Origin: Prorocentrum cordatum
Lineage: Eukaryota; Sar; Dinophyceae; Prorocentrales; Prorocentraceae
Assembly: GCA_963575745.1 (NCBI GenBank)
Contig: CAUYUJ010009350.1
Coordinates: 1 to 34,757, forward strand
DNA: 34,757 nt
Direction of reading: 5' to 3'
The position numbers and the translations under genes were made by a program. The notes beneath the pieces were generated by a model, which was not told the DNA's origin, did not search any database, and was given only the letters and a program-made list of their open reading frames with translations. Below, piece after piece: positions 10,096 through 19,906 of the stretch (positions are counted from its first letter, which is position 1; each line of letters opens with the position of its first letter).

Positions 10096-10340
10096 AGGAG
10101 CAGGAGAGAGAGGTAGAGAGAGTGTGGGAGGGATACTGACTGAGCCTTGTTCAACCGACCCCAACCCCATGGGCGTGGCCTCGGCCCCACTGGTCGATGA
10201 ATCCCCCCTAGGCGGGGACATAGGCTGTTTCCTTCGGGTCTCGAGGGGTATATCCCCAACTGGGGTGCTGAGATCGTCGGGCTCGGAATGGTTCGGTGGC
10301 AACTCTTGGGAGCCTCCGTACCGTCTTGTCGGCTCTTGCG

Positions 10341-10432
10341 AATCGACGCTGGTCGACGCTAAATCGACGCTAATCGACGCTACATCGACGCCAATCGACG
10401 CTAGCCGACGCTAGTCGACGTTCATCGACGCT
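10341..10432. repeat. 10-bp minisatellite, consensus AATCGACGCT, nine units
   Basis: Nine units of 10 or 11 bases, each with a TCGACG or CCGACG core (10341-10432). The period is about one helical turn. Units differ at their first two bases. Confidence 0.9.
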
Positions 10433-10683
10433 CAAGACGGATTTCAGAGGGTATACCAGGCTCCCATGATTTGCTGCCGAAGGATGGGGATGGGGATGTG
10501 GATCAAGGGGGCGGTTAAACGACACTGAACTGACGGGGGGGCAGTCGGGGGAAGAAGACGACTGCGGCGGCAATGGGCACCTCGGGGCATAGAGAGAGCG
10601 GCAACGGAAGCGGCGTGCAGACCGGCGGGATATGGGCCCGGAGGAAGTTTTCAGGCAGCCCCAAGGGGGGTCCAGGTAACAAG

Positions 10684-10765
10684 ATGGAGGAGGAGGAGGA
10701 GAAGGAGGAGGAGGAGGAGGAGGAGTGGGAGGAGGGGGAGGAAGTGGAGGAGAAGGAGGAGTCGT
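10684..10765. repeat. (GGA)n microsatellite, degenerate
   Basis: GGA repeats with AAG and GTG interruptions between two stretches of ordinary sequence. Confidence 0.9.
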
Positions 10766-12560
10766 TGTTGCGCGGCGGGTGCCGCGGAAAAAAAATTGGT
10801 TACTCCCCCGATTGGTGGGACCCCAAGGGGGGCAGTGCTTTTGGAACTTGGATCTGGTTCGCTTCAACGGCGCATTCGCGTACTGTGGCTGTTACAAATG
10901 ATTCGCACCACGAATTTGGACTGCAAAGTCTTGGAACTTCGTTGCGAATTCAAAAAATACTGAGTCCCGCCAATTCGTTGCGAGCGTGCTTCCAATTCCC
11001 CAGTCGGAATCGGAAAACGCTCTCAGGCACCCCACGTCCCCTGCTCGCAAGCTCCGTAGGTGATCAGGTCGGGTCTGGACAGTCACGCCGCAATCGGCCA
11101 GCGCAGAAGAGCAATGCAACCCGCCAACTGCAATCCATTGCAATATATCCCGGAGTGCTGCAACATATTTGGGGCGTGCAATATGTCCAGGGATGCGAAT
11201 GTATTGCTCGATGTTTGCGTGCAGTGCGTTTATCGCAATACGGTGCAATCCATCTCGAGCGCAATACATTGCAATTCATCGTCCGCGCGCGTTACAACTG
11301 CAACGCGCATTGTGCCGAGCAAGGCGCTCCACGCCAAGCGCGCCAACTCTTGATGCGACTACTGTCGCCGATGGACCGCCGAGGTCTTCGAAGACGTTTC
11401 GAGACGTCTGTCTGCCATCTGCCTCAATCGTTTTATACCCCGAGGCCGTTTGCAAGCATGCGTTGCAACGAACGGCAGAAAAGGCTCAATCACTTTCGCA
11501 CGGACCCGTTAGGTATTTCAGTTCAACCGAACTTTTTGCCACCACACCCTTTCACCTGGACCCCCAGTTGGGCTGCACAGAAGAATGGAGACGACGACCG
11601 ACAATAGTTCCTGTCTACTTTGAACAGGACTCGCTGTCGGCATCGCCGCGGGCGTTGTCCGTTTGAGACTAGTCGCCCTCCCACCAACGGCCGCTGTTGG
11701 TTTTGGACGGCATCCGGCGTTCGGCATCGTAGATGTTTTTTTCCGTACCCGCTCCATAAGAGTTTGGAGGCTTCGAAAGCTCTCCGAAGGCCTCTTGAGG
11801 TCCCTGGAAGCCTCAGGAGGCCTGAAAAAGGCCAAGCGTGCCAAACCTCGATTCTCAACCCTCGATCCTGTTCTGCTTCAGGCGTTGCACTTCCCAGCTG
11901 CGCGGGGAAGGCAAGAGGATGATTATGAAGGACCAGGACGGCAGCGAGGAGAAATATGAAGAGAAGGAAAAAGATGGGGCACATCGAGAATCGACATCTA
12001 CGGAATTTGTTTGTGCTTTTAGGCTATCCGGGAGGCTTCCAGCCAGGGCTGCATCCGCCTCGAAATTCTGGTCGGAGCGGACCCCAGAACAATTCCAGGG
12101 TTCGACTTTCGAGAGACGCAGGAGAAGGAGAGGGGATCAGCGTCACGCCTCCCCTCCCCACGATAAGGTAAGACATGCAACTGTGCGAGATGGACTCCTA
12201 ACCCGCCGTACGTGCGTGCCAACCAGTATCCAACTGTATCGCCCACTGCAAATTCAGGGTCACCAAACCGGCGATGCAAACGTCACGCAAGGGAAACATC
12301 GCACACATCTATTCTGAGCCGCGCCCCGCCAGGGTCAATCAACATCGACAGTTGCGGAGCACACAGTAGCGCCCAATGATGCGGATGCAAAGACACTGCA
12401 GGGGCCCGGCGCGTGCGCAAATGGCCCGACGGCAGTGCTTCGGTCTCGGCTGGGCCCGTGCGACCACAAACTGTTACAGCCGCGCTGAACTGAGTTGTCA
12501 ACGGCGCCAGACTTCTGGATGACAGTGGCAACGCAGACGTCAAGGTCCGCTAAGCCAGGT
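10766..12560. other. No recognised gene; GCAAT-rich segment at 11095-11300
   Basis: No protein I recognise. The long open plus-strand frame 10573-11607 begins in a GGA tract and has no motif. At about 11095-11300 short ATTGCAAT-type words recur: GCAATCCATTGCAATATATC near 11131 and GCAATACATTGCAATTCATC near 11260 are similar direct copies about 130 bases apart. GGAGGCTTCGAAAGC and AGGCCTC words cluster at 11764-11830. Confidence 0.5.
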
Positions 12561-12622
12561 TGTCTGCAGCCTCGCTGGGGTGGACCACGGAACTGGCAGG
12601 GTACCTCTCCTGCATGGGGAGG

Positions 12623-14296
12623 TCATCGACGGCTTCGCCAGGGCTGCGCGCAGCTCCCTGCCGGCGCAGTCCAGGTGGAGTCCTCATCCTCTGGGTAGGT
12701 GCCTGGCCGCAGGCGTGGCCTCGGCGGCTGCGGGCTCGCGGCCGCGCCAGGCGTGAGCGCCATGACGCAGGCAGTGCGCTGCGGGCTCTCGCCCGGTGCC
12801 CGCAGGTGCTCGGCCAGTGGCCCGACGACAGAGCCCTTGACGACCACCACGTCGTAGGACGCCGGGTGGAAGCGGTCCGTCAGCCGCTCGACGTCGGCGT
12901 GCCCGAGGAAGGCCCACGCCGAGCGCTGCAGCACGATGGTGAGCGCGGGCGACGCCTCGAGCACCGCCCACGCGCCGCCGTTGACGAGGCCGCGCACCCT
13001 CGCGCCTCGGAGTTCGAGCGGGCCACAGTCGACGCCGTACCTCGCGCCGAGCGCGTGGCCGGCGCCGACGCGCACCGCAGGCAGCACGTCCCGTCCCTCA
13101 GCGACCACCGCGGCGCACGCCTCGACGGCGGCACGGTCAACGAGCCCCGCGACGAGCATGCGCGGGCTGCCGTGCGACGCGAGCCGCAGCAGGCGGCGGC
13201 AGACGAACGGCACGTCGCCCGACGCACCGGCGTTGGTGTTGTCGCCGAGGTCTCCGAGGAGCACGCGCCGGCCAGCGGCGAGGCTCGAGAGTATCTCGGC
13301 CTCGGCGGCGGCCCATTGCAGGAGGGGGCAGCCGGCCGGGTGAGCGAAGAGCTTGCGCCGGTCCCAGTACCACTGCGCAATGGTGCGCGCGAGCTCGCGC
13401 AGCGTGGCCACGGCCGAGGCCTCGCCGCTGAGAACGACCGCCGCGCCGACGCGCGACTCGTCCGCGCACCCGTGGCCGACGAAGAAAGACGCGTCGAGCA
13501 GACCGCGGACGGGCCGCACGCGCTCGTCGACTGGGCCGAGCAGCTCGACGAGCTCGGGCGTCCGCCAGGCGCTCGGCTCGAGGTCGCGCAGCCACCGGTA
13601 GAGCTCCTGGCCGTGGCCCTCCGTCGTCAGGACCTTCTCGCCCTCCAGGATGGCTGGAATGGTGACGACGACGACCCTGGGCTCGATGACCCCCCGAAGG
13701 CACACCAGCAGCATCCGCAGCGCCTTCGTCTTGGTCTCCTCCATGTCGGCGTGCGGGAAAGTTTTGTACGCGGCGGCGAGGTCGATGGCGGCGCACAGCC
13801 GCTCCGAGACGTTGGCGTGCAGGTCGAAGGAGGCCGAGGCCAGGCGCGCGCGGGGGGCCGCGCCGCGCACCGCCTCCACGAGCTCGGCCTCCGCGTCGTC
13901 GCAGCCCTCGGCGCCCATGGCGCCGTGCAGGTCGAAGTAGAGGCCGGCGAGCTCCTCGCCGCTGGCCAGCATGCTGCGGCACTGCTCCACCGCCGTCGCC
14001 TTCATCCGGGCGAAGTCCTCCGCGGGCACGACGCCGCCGCACCAGCCGCGGTAGAGCACGCCGAAGCGCACGACCACGCCGCCGAACAGCTCCGGCTCGG
14101 CCGCCCGCAGCCGCCGTACGAAACCAGACTGGCGCTCGTCCTTCTCATACTCTTTGCCCTCGAGGAACTGGAAGCTGGACAGCCGCCGCGGCTCTGGGTT
14201 GAATGCGTTGGACTCGAGCGCGAACGAGAAGATCCCTACGACAGTGTGCTCGCCAGCCTGGTCGGACCGCTGTCTCTTTCTCGCGTCGGGGGGCAT
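12623..14296 (-). CDS. MlrC-family protein (peptidase family M81), single exon, full length
   Basis: A 557-residue protein with the conserved segments of the MlrC/M81 family in order: FALESNAFNPEP near residue 26, FDLHGAM at 121-127, FDLHANV at 157-163, TFPHADM at 179-185, and the C-terminal-domain signature GDLGDNTNAGASGD at 348-361, with PRLRPGTYPEDED close to the end. The Asp, His and Glu residues of these motifs are the likely metal ligands. Family members are zinc-dependent hydrolases; bacterial MlrC cleaves linearised microcystin fragments, but the dinoflagellate substrate is unknown and I do not infer toxin metabolism. The ATG at 14296 is supported by an in-frame TGA (14305-14303) three codons upstream. 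No signal peptide is evident. There is no intron, no frameshift and no missing motif. A spliced-leader relict lies 202 nt upstream on the same strand, suggesting a retroposed mRNA. The last 18 residues after the family's usual end are unremarkable. Confidence 0.93.
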   Translation of the reverse strand: MPPDARKRQRSDQAGEHTVVGIFSFALESNAFNPEPRRLSSFQFLEGKEYEKDERQSGFVRRLRAAEPELFGGVVVRFGVLYRGWCGGVVPAEDFARMKATAVEQCRSMLASGEELAGLYFDLHGAMGAEGCDDAEAELVEAVRGAAPRARLASASFDLHANVSERLCAAIDLAAAYKTFPHADMEETKTKALRMLLVCLRGVIEPRVVVVTIPAILEGEKVLTTEGHGQELYRWLRDLEPSAWRTPELVELLGPVDERVRPVRGLLDASFFVGHGCADESRVGAAVVLSGEASAVATLRELARTIAQWYWDRRKLFAHPAGCPLLQWAAAEAEILSSLAAGRRVLLGDLGDNTNAGASGDVPFVCRRLLRLASHGSPRMLVAGLVDRAAVEACAAVVAEGRDVLPAVRVGAGHALGARYGVDCGPLELRGARVRGLVNGGAWAVLEASPALTIVLQRSAWAFLGHADVERLTDRFHPASYDVVVVKGSVVGPLAEHLRAPGESPQRTACVMALTPGAAASPQPPRPRLRPGTYPEDEDSTWTAPAGSCAQPWRSRR

Positions 14297-14498
14297 GGCG
14301 ACTCAGGAGCCACTTCGGCCCCCGGCCTTGCCGCCTGCAGGAATCGGTGCGCGCCGCGAAGCTGTGCTGATCGCACGACGGTCATGCAGCGAACTCTTTC
14401 CCACGTGCACAGCCGCCCCTTCCGAGCTCGTCATCGCACAGCCGTTCAATATTTTCACTTTCGCATAGCGCTCGTGAAATCTGCCACCTTGGTGGCCG
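14297..14498 (-). other. Likely 5' untranslated region of the MlrC retrogene
   Basis: These 202 nt lie between the leader relict and the ATG. Immediately after the leader there is a perfect 6-bp-stem hairpin, GCCACCAAGGTGGC (14483-14496). No other frame of interest. Confidence 0.6.
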
Positions 14499-14520
14499 CT
14501 TGAGCCGAAATGGCCACGGA
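14499..14520 (-). other. Relict dinoflagellate spliced leader (DinoSL)
   Basis: Read on the minus strand, these 22 bases match the 22-nt dinoflagellate trans-spliced leader at 20 positions; the differences are G for A at leader position 6 and C for T at position 14. It lies upstream of, and on the same strand as, the MlrC-family gene. The leader is added to mRNAs in trans, so a genomic copy next to a gene indicates that a mature mRNA was reverse transcribed and reinserted. It abuts a GGA tract on its outer side. Confidence 0.85.
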
Positions 14521-14945
14521 AGGAGGAGGAGGAGGACGAGAAGTAAAATGAACGCGGTGGTTGCGCCGCCCAGGCCTAATCAATGTTCGAGGCCCTACCG
14601 TGAAGATAGGACTCGCCAAGGACCGTGACGCAAGAGTTGGAGGATGAGGAGGAGGAGGAGGACGAGGAGGAAGAGGGGGAGGACGAGAAGGACAAGTCGG
14701 AGGAGGAGCAGGATAATGGGTGAGGTCGAGGATGGGGGAGGAGGATTAGGGAGGAACAGGGGAGGAAGGAGGATGAACGGGACGAGGTGGATGACGATGA
14801 GGACCAGGATGATGATGATGATGATGCTGATGATGATGATGTTGATGATGATGATGATGATGATGATGAAGATGAGGACGGTGAGGAGGAGGAGGAGAAG
14901 GAGGAGGACGAGGAGGAGAAAGGAAAGGCGGGAGGGAGAGGGGAG
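14521..14945. repeat. GGA and GAT microsatellites
   Basis: GGA at 14520-14535 and 14641-14700, degenerate GGA to about 14785, GAT/GATGATGATGCT at 14787-14880, and GGA at 14883-14945. Confidence 0.93.
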
Positions 14946-15084
14946 AGGGGGAGCAAGCAAGCTAGGTGCGCTCGCGCCATATATGACATCCTATCCCTCC
15001 CACACATCCCTTGCCATTGCGCTGTTTTTCTCCGTTCACCGACTCTCACAGCGGACCTGGACCCCCTAAGGTCCACTACATTGA

Positions 15085-15121
<37 letters not shown>

Positions 15122-15200
15122 GGAGGAGGAGGAGGAGGAGGAGGAGGAGGAGGAGGTTGCGGATGAGCAGGATGACGAGCATGAGAAGTGGGAGGAGGAG
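15085..15200. repeat. (GAT)n then (GGA)n microsatellite
   Basis: A pure GAT block at 15085-15121 switches to GGA at 15122-15158, followed by degenerate repeats. Confidence 0.95.
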
Positions 15201-15330
15201 GACCAGTGCAAACCCAAGACTCATCAACGTTGTTGCAATGAACCCTCCCACCCACATTCTCGATTCATGTCCCTATATGAGTGCATTTTCACTGAAGGAA
15301 GTGCCACGTTGGAGACAACCGTTTGAACAT

Positions 15331-15525
15331 CATGAACCGTGCAAGAACACAGTTCCTGGGACTTCAGCGCCGCGAATCAACGTTGCCGCTGCGTCCTGAC
15401 GATCCTGAATCGCGCCAGCAAAAACATCCATGGGACTTCAACACCGCGAATCAACGTGACTGTTGCCCTCCTGACAGTCCTACATCGTGCCGAAACACCA
15501 TGTCTGGGACGTCAGCCATAATAAT
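15331..15525. repeat. 74-bp minisatellite, about 2.5 units
   Basis: GGGACTTCA or GGGACGTCA recurs at 15358, 15432 and 15506, exactly 74 bases apart, together with CGCGAATCAACGT in the first two units. A more diverged copy may precede (ACTCATCAACGTTG near 15220). Confidence 0.85.
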
Positions 15526-16195
15526 ATTTGAGCATGCTGTAAGCTCTCAAGACGAATGTGTGCGGCACTAAGGCAAGAACAACACATTGAACAAGAAACG
15601 CCCTCCATCCGTGAAGCTCTTGCAATTTGCCAACAGACTTGTGCGCATCGATAAAGCGATAACCACATTTTGAAAACCACCCGCCATCCTTCCGTGAAGT
15701 TTCTGAGGATCTGAAGTTTAATGAACATAAGCGATGCGGAAGTCTCGAGCGAAACGCCCAGCCCGCCCTACTGACATGTCTCAGGGTGCGATAAGGAAGA
15801 GTTGTTCATAAAGAAGGAGGAGGAAGGAGGAGGACGAGGAGGAACAGCAGGAGCAGGAGCAGGAGTGGGAGCTGGAGGAGCAGGATGATAAGGGGAAGGC
15901 GTGGAAGAGGAAAGGAGCGGGGCGAAAACGAGGAGGAAGGACTCGGATCAAGAGAAGTGGCGCGCGCTGGGCCGCGGTCTGAACGACGGGAGCAACACGC
16001 CGATCCTCAAATGAGGCCCACGCTGCAGCGGGAACACTATTTGGAAACCGAGAACTATCCGATTGAGACATCCGATATACATATCTAACACCAAGAACTC
16101 TGAATCCGATGTAAAACAACAACAAGAGGGCGGGATGCTTCCAGGACGTAGTCGGGGGAGAGAGTAGAGCAGCATTCATGTTGAGCAATTTGCGG
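15526..16195. other. No gene; short GGA tract at 15811-15890
   Basis: No recognisable protein. Two similar segments contain CCATCCGTGAAG (near 15606) and CCATCCTTCCGTGAAG (near 15684). Confidence 0.5.
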
Positions 16196-16392
16196 GTCCT
16201 GGAAACCCTGGACCAAGAAGACTTGCCATCTCCAGTGAGGCCGATCTTTACTTCCGCCGGCCTGCCGCCAACTTCCGTCGGCGGAGGCGGCCCCGCTTTG
16301 CTTCCGCGGGCTTCCGCCGCCCTTCCGCCGCCCGTCCGCCGAGCAAGAGATGGCAACGCCTGCGACCCTCGAAGGCGAGGCCTTTTCTCGAG
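16196..16392 (+). repeat. Dispersed repeat family A, copy 2
   Basis: Has the family's blocks: TTGCCATCTCCAG, a run of CTTCCGCC units around a GGCGGAGGCGGCC core, GAGATGGCAACGCC and CCCTCGAAGGCGAGG. It aligns with 22.4 and 33.5 kb. It lies about 180 bases upstream of the 16.6-17.9 kb TCC tract and minisatellite. Confidence 0.8.
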
Positions 16393-16547
16393 TGCCCCAA
16401 TTGGAGAAAGAGGAGCCTCTCGCGCCGCTGGCGACGCGCCCTCCCCCACGGCCTGCCTGAGGACGAGCAGTGACGCCTCTCCCTCTATAGTCGAGATCTA
16501 CAGTGAGGACGGGCGGTAAGGACGCAAGGGCCTTGGACTCCGAAGCT

Positions 16548-16670
16548 GGCATTTTTCCCAACCATCCTGTGGTGTTGGGTCCTCGTTTTGAAGAGACGTC
16601 GCCCCGCGTTCCTCCTTCCTCCTCCTTCCTCCTCCTCCCCTTCCTCCCCCCTCCTCCCCCTCCCACACCC
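16548..16670 (+). repeat. Conserved lead-in and TCC tract before minisatellite
   Basis: TTTTTCCCAACCATCCTGTG and GTGTTGGGTCCTCGTTTTGA (to about 16591) are followed by a TCC-rich tract (16611-16665). The same lead-in, TCCCAACCCTTCTG and GTGTTGGGTTCTCGTTTTGA, precedes the TCC tract and minisatellite near 34.0 kb. Confidence 0.85.
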
Positions 16671-17510
16671 ATTCTGGCACACCCCTCACACGTTTCGTGG
16701 CCCCATAGGGAGCTCCACCGAAGGCCCCAGTGGCTGCGCCCGCATGCGGTTCCACCCCCCATTCTGGCACACCCCTCACACGTTTCGTGGCCCCATAGGG
16801 AGCTCCACCGAAGGCCCCAGTGGCTGCGCCCGCATGCGGTTCCACCCCCCATTCTGGCACACCCCTCACACGTTTCGTGGCCCCATAGGGAGCTCCACCG
16901 AAGGCCCCAGTGGCTGCGCCCGCATGCGGTTCCACCCCCCATTCTGGCACACCCCTCACACGTTTCGTGGCCCCATAGGGAGCTCCACCGAAGGCCCCAG
17001 TGGCTGCGCCCGCATGCGGTTCCACCCCCCATTCTGGCACACCCCTCACACGTTTCGTGGCCCCATAGGGAGCTCCACCGAACGCTCCAGTGGCTGCGCT
17101 CGCATGCGGTTCCACCCCCATTTCGGCACACCCCTCACACGCTTCGTGGGTGGCTCCATGGGGAGCTCCACCGAACGCCCCAGTGGCTGCGCTCGCATGT
17201 GGTTCCCCCCCCATTTCGGCACACCCCTCACACGGTTCGTGGCCCCATAGAGAGCTCCACCGAAGGCCCCAGTGGCTGCGCTCGCATGCGGTTCCACCCT
17301 CTTTTTCGGCACGCCCTTCACACGTCTCGTGGCCCCATAGGGAGCTCCACCGAACGCCGCAGTGGCTGCGCTCGCATGCGGTTCCACCCCCCATTTCGGC
17401 ACACCCCTCACACGTTTCGTGGCTCCATAGGGAGCTCCACCGAAGGCCCCAGTGGCTGCGCTGGCATGCGGTTCCACACCCCATTCTGGCACACCCCTCG
17501 CACGTTTCGT
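16671..17510. repeat. 90-bp minisatellite, about ten units
   Basis: Units start with ATTCTGGCACACCCCTCACA and contain CGTTTCGTGGCCCCATAGGG. The first four (16671-17030) are identical over 90 bases each; later units differ at several positions (spacing 89-93). The period is 30 codons, so several frames stay open and would encode 30-residue repeats, but I see no start, signal or family match that would make it a gene. Confidence 0.97.
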
Positions 17511-17930
17511 GGCCCCATAGGGGGCTCCACCAAAGGTCCCAGTGGCACTGCCCGCTTGCGTCCGCCACCACCCAGCACAGCCCTTGTTCCCTGCGCTTCA
17601 CCCACCCAGAACAGCGCTTCGTAGCCCTATAGGGAGCTCCACCAAAGGTCCCAGCGGCACCGCCCGCATGCGTCCGCCACCACCCTGCGCAGCCCTTGCT
17701 CCCTGCCTGCGTTTCACCCACCCAGTACAGCGTTTCGTGGCCCCATAGGGAGCTCCACCGAAGGTCCCAGTGGCACCGCTCGCATGCGTCCGCCACCACG
17801 CAGCACAGCCCTTGCTGACCGCGTCTCACCCACCCAGTACAGCGTTTCGTGGCCCCATAGGAAGCTCCACCGAAGGTCCCAGTGGCACCGCCCGCATGCG
17901 TCCGCCACCACCCAGCACAATTGCGGCATT
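17511..17930. repeat. About 113-bp minisatellite, variant of the 90-bp unit
   Basis: AGCTCCACC or GGCTCCACC recurs at 17522, 17635, 17751 and 17863. Each unit keeps the CGTTTCGTGGCCCCATAGGG core but replaces the rest with a segment containing CGTCCGCCACCAC and TTCACCCACCCAG. Confidence 0.92.
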
Positions 17931-18077
17931 CACAACTGCATATGGTTGGGTCCTTCGCCTGGCTAATTTTGGCGGCGAGCTGCCTAATTATACCCTGAAG
18001 GGCTGGCCAGTGAAAGCCGCGCAGGACGGGCCGCAGAGGCAAGGACGCACGGGTACCCTGAGAACATCCGTCGAGCG

Positions 18078-18186
18078 GGAGGAGGAGGAGGAGGAGGAGG
18101 AGGAGGAGGAGGAGGAGGAGGAGGAGGAGGAGGGGAGGAGGAGGAGGAGGAGGAGGAGGAGGAGGAGGAGGAGGAGGAGGAGGAGG
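18078..18186. repeat. (GGA)n microsatellite
   Basis: Nearly pure GGA for about 108 bases, then a G-run (18189-18196). Confidence 0.97.
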
Positions 18187-18196
18187 TGTGGGGGGG

Positions 18197-18655
18197 GAGC
18201 AGTGCGTCCTCACTGTGAATTTTGACTGTGCGCCCCCCCCCCCTGCGGCACGTCCACGCCTGGCGGAGCGCGTCCGCCAGCTCCTCCCCGCGCTGCGCGT
18301 CGTCCGCCATGGCGCCCTCCCACCCCACGCCCGAGCCAAACCCCCGACGCCATGACTTTTTCCGGGGACCTGCCGACCCGGGTCCATCCGAGCCCGGGTC
18401 GGCCGGGCCCTGCAGAATCCTGCAAATCCCGCAGGAACCCTACAATCGGGAGCGGCCAAGAGGGGGGTGTCCAAGAGGGGGGGGTGCAAATCATGACCGG
18501 CGGCATGTGCGCGGCCCAGCGGGGGGGCCAGGGACGTAATAAAATAAGAAGAGGCGCCATGAAATCTGGGGAAATATCATGACCCCCGCCATGATATCCA
18601 CCCCCCCCTAGTCATCCCCCCCCTCTTTTCCGCCCCCGATACAAGATCCAGCGCT
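18197..18655. other. No gene; C-runs and G-runs
   Basis: C-runs at 18233-18242 and 18600-18608, and G-runs near 18464, 18478 and 18523. No protein recognised. Confidence 0.55.
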
Positions 18656-19260
18656 CTGGCTGGCCCCCGTCTGAATTGACCCGCGTCTCAACGCTCCTCA
18701 TTTTTCGACGCCGTGGACCCCCCTGGAGGCCTCGACCCGTCCCCCACGGGACCGGCTCTCCGTCCCGGGCCGATCTCCGACGGTGTCCCCGAGGCCCGCC
18801 CGGGGCCCCCCAGAGGCCCGAAAACAGCAACACGCTGTTCGTCGTGCTTTTCGCAGGCAGAGCGACTTGAGACGACGGCAGCTCAAAATCGGGCCCTGGA
18901 CCCCTCCAGGGGTCCAAACGCAGCAGTTTTCCCAGCTGCGTCCCGCCGCGGCGACGAGGGCCTCCCCCGAAAGACAACTACCGTTGTCTCAACTCGCCCT
19001 CCTCCGATACTTTTCCGCGACGCGAGGCGGGTCTGGGGACATAGACCCCCGACGTCACGTTTTCTTTTTTTCACGTAGATCCCCAAACGTCTCGACCCAT
19101 TTCCAGGCCCGGCTTTTCCATCCTGGGTCGGTTTCTAACGGTCCCGGGGCCCGGCGAGGGCCTCCACGGGCGGAATAATGTCAAAAGCCGTCCGCCGCGA
19201 TTTTTTTGTTCCACGGCGCGAGGTGGGTGGTCTGGACCGCGGGGTCAACAACCGACCCCC
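18656..19260 (+). repeat. Family B repeats, at least two copies in a row
   Basis: Blocks such as CTGGCCCCCGT, ACGCTCCTCATTTTTCGACG, GGACCCCCCTGGAGGCCTCG, GACCGGCTCTCCGTCCCGGG and GAGGCCCGAAAACAGCAAC (18656-18835) recur in the same order as ATCCCCAAACGTCTCGACCC, CGGCTTTTCCATCCTGGGTC and GGTCCCGGGGCCCGGCGAGG (19080-19165). They match the copy at 8.64-8.80 kb. Exact limits are uncertain. Confidence 0.7.
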
Positions 19261-19379
19261 AGACCTCTCCTGGGGTGCATGCTGGCCAAAAATTGGAGGC
19301 GAATCCAGCCGTGGCGACAAGACGCGCCCCCCCCCCAGAGCCCTCAAGAGTCGTCGTCCATTCTGTCACAACGCGAGGG

Positions 19380-19553
19380 TGGTCCGCGCGGATTTCTTGG
19401 ATCTGTGCTGAGCCCCCTCCCTGGCGCGCGGAGCTCGCCAAAGGCGGCGCCCGAGGCGCCGCCGGGGGGGTCCAGCGTAGATCCAAGAAATCTGCGAGGA
19501 GCTCCGATAGTTTTTGTTCCTGCAGTTTTTTTTCTTATTCTTCCTCCTCCTCC
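19380..19553 (+). mobile_element. Family C fold-back element, copy 1 (left arm shortened)
   Basis: CCGCGCGGATTTCTTGGATC (19384-19403) and its near-complement GATCCAAGAAATCTGCG (19480-19496) flank a core with CTGGCGCGCGGAGCTCGCC and GGCGGCGCCCGAGGCGCCGC. The right arm extends through CTCCGATAGTTTTTGTTCC to a TTTTTTTTCTTATTCTTCC end. The left arm lacks the A-rich outer part seen in copies 3 and 4. No coding capacity. Confidence 0.8.
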
Positions 19554-19696
19554 TGATCATCTTCTTCTTCTTCTTCAAGCGGGGAGGGGCTGGGGATGTT
19601 TCAATGCGCGGCCCAAGCCCCGACCACTTCCCTGGGGATCACTTTTTGCCCCGGATCCACTGTCTGATGCTCAAGAAAACAAGATCGCTGGAGATC

Positions 19697-19904
19697 CGGA
19701 ATCGAAGAAAAAGAAACGACACGAACAGAAACTTTCGAATGTCCGCGCGGATTTCTTGGATCGGCGCCTGGGCACCCCTGGCTGCGCCTCCGGCGCCGCC
19801 CCTGGCGCGCTCCGCGCGCCAGGGAAGGGGGCCCCGCGCGGATCCAAGCAATCCGCGTAGACCTCCCAAAGCTAATGTCTATGCCGTTTTTTCTTCCTCC
19901 ATTG
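19697..19904 (+). mobile_element. Family C fold-back element, copy 2
   Basis: The left arm runs GAAGAAAAAGAAACGAC, then CCGCGCGGATTTCTTGGATC at 19743-19762. The right arm is its imperfect complement: GATCCAAGCAATCCGCG (19851-19867), then ATGCCGTTTTTTCTTCCTCC. The centre holds CTGGCGCGCTCCGCGCGCCAG, a near-perfect palindrome. About 207 bp, non-coding. It ends a few bases before element D copy 1. Confidence 0.85.
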
Positions 19905-19906
19905 AA

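Noticed and set aside
10573-11607. A 344-codon plus-strand frame.
   Set aside because: It starts near a GGA tract, has no recognisable motif, and competing frames of similar size overlap it.
12623-14296. Calling the M81 gene a microcystin-degrading enzyme.
   Set aside because: Family membership is clear, but substrate cannot be read from sequence and the family is broad.
16671-17930. Possible CRISPR array because of regular repeats.
   Set aside because: Units are contiguous without unique spacers, 90-113 bp long, and the genome is eukaryotic.
16498-18489. A 663-codon minus-strand frame with 30-residue repeats, and plus-strand counterparts.
   Set aside because: The 90-bp period keeps many frames open on both strands, and the frame runs on into a GGA tract read as poly-Pro/Leu. 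Nothing marks any one frame as coding.
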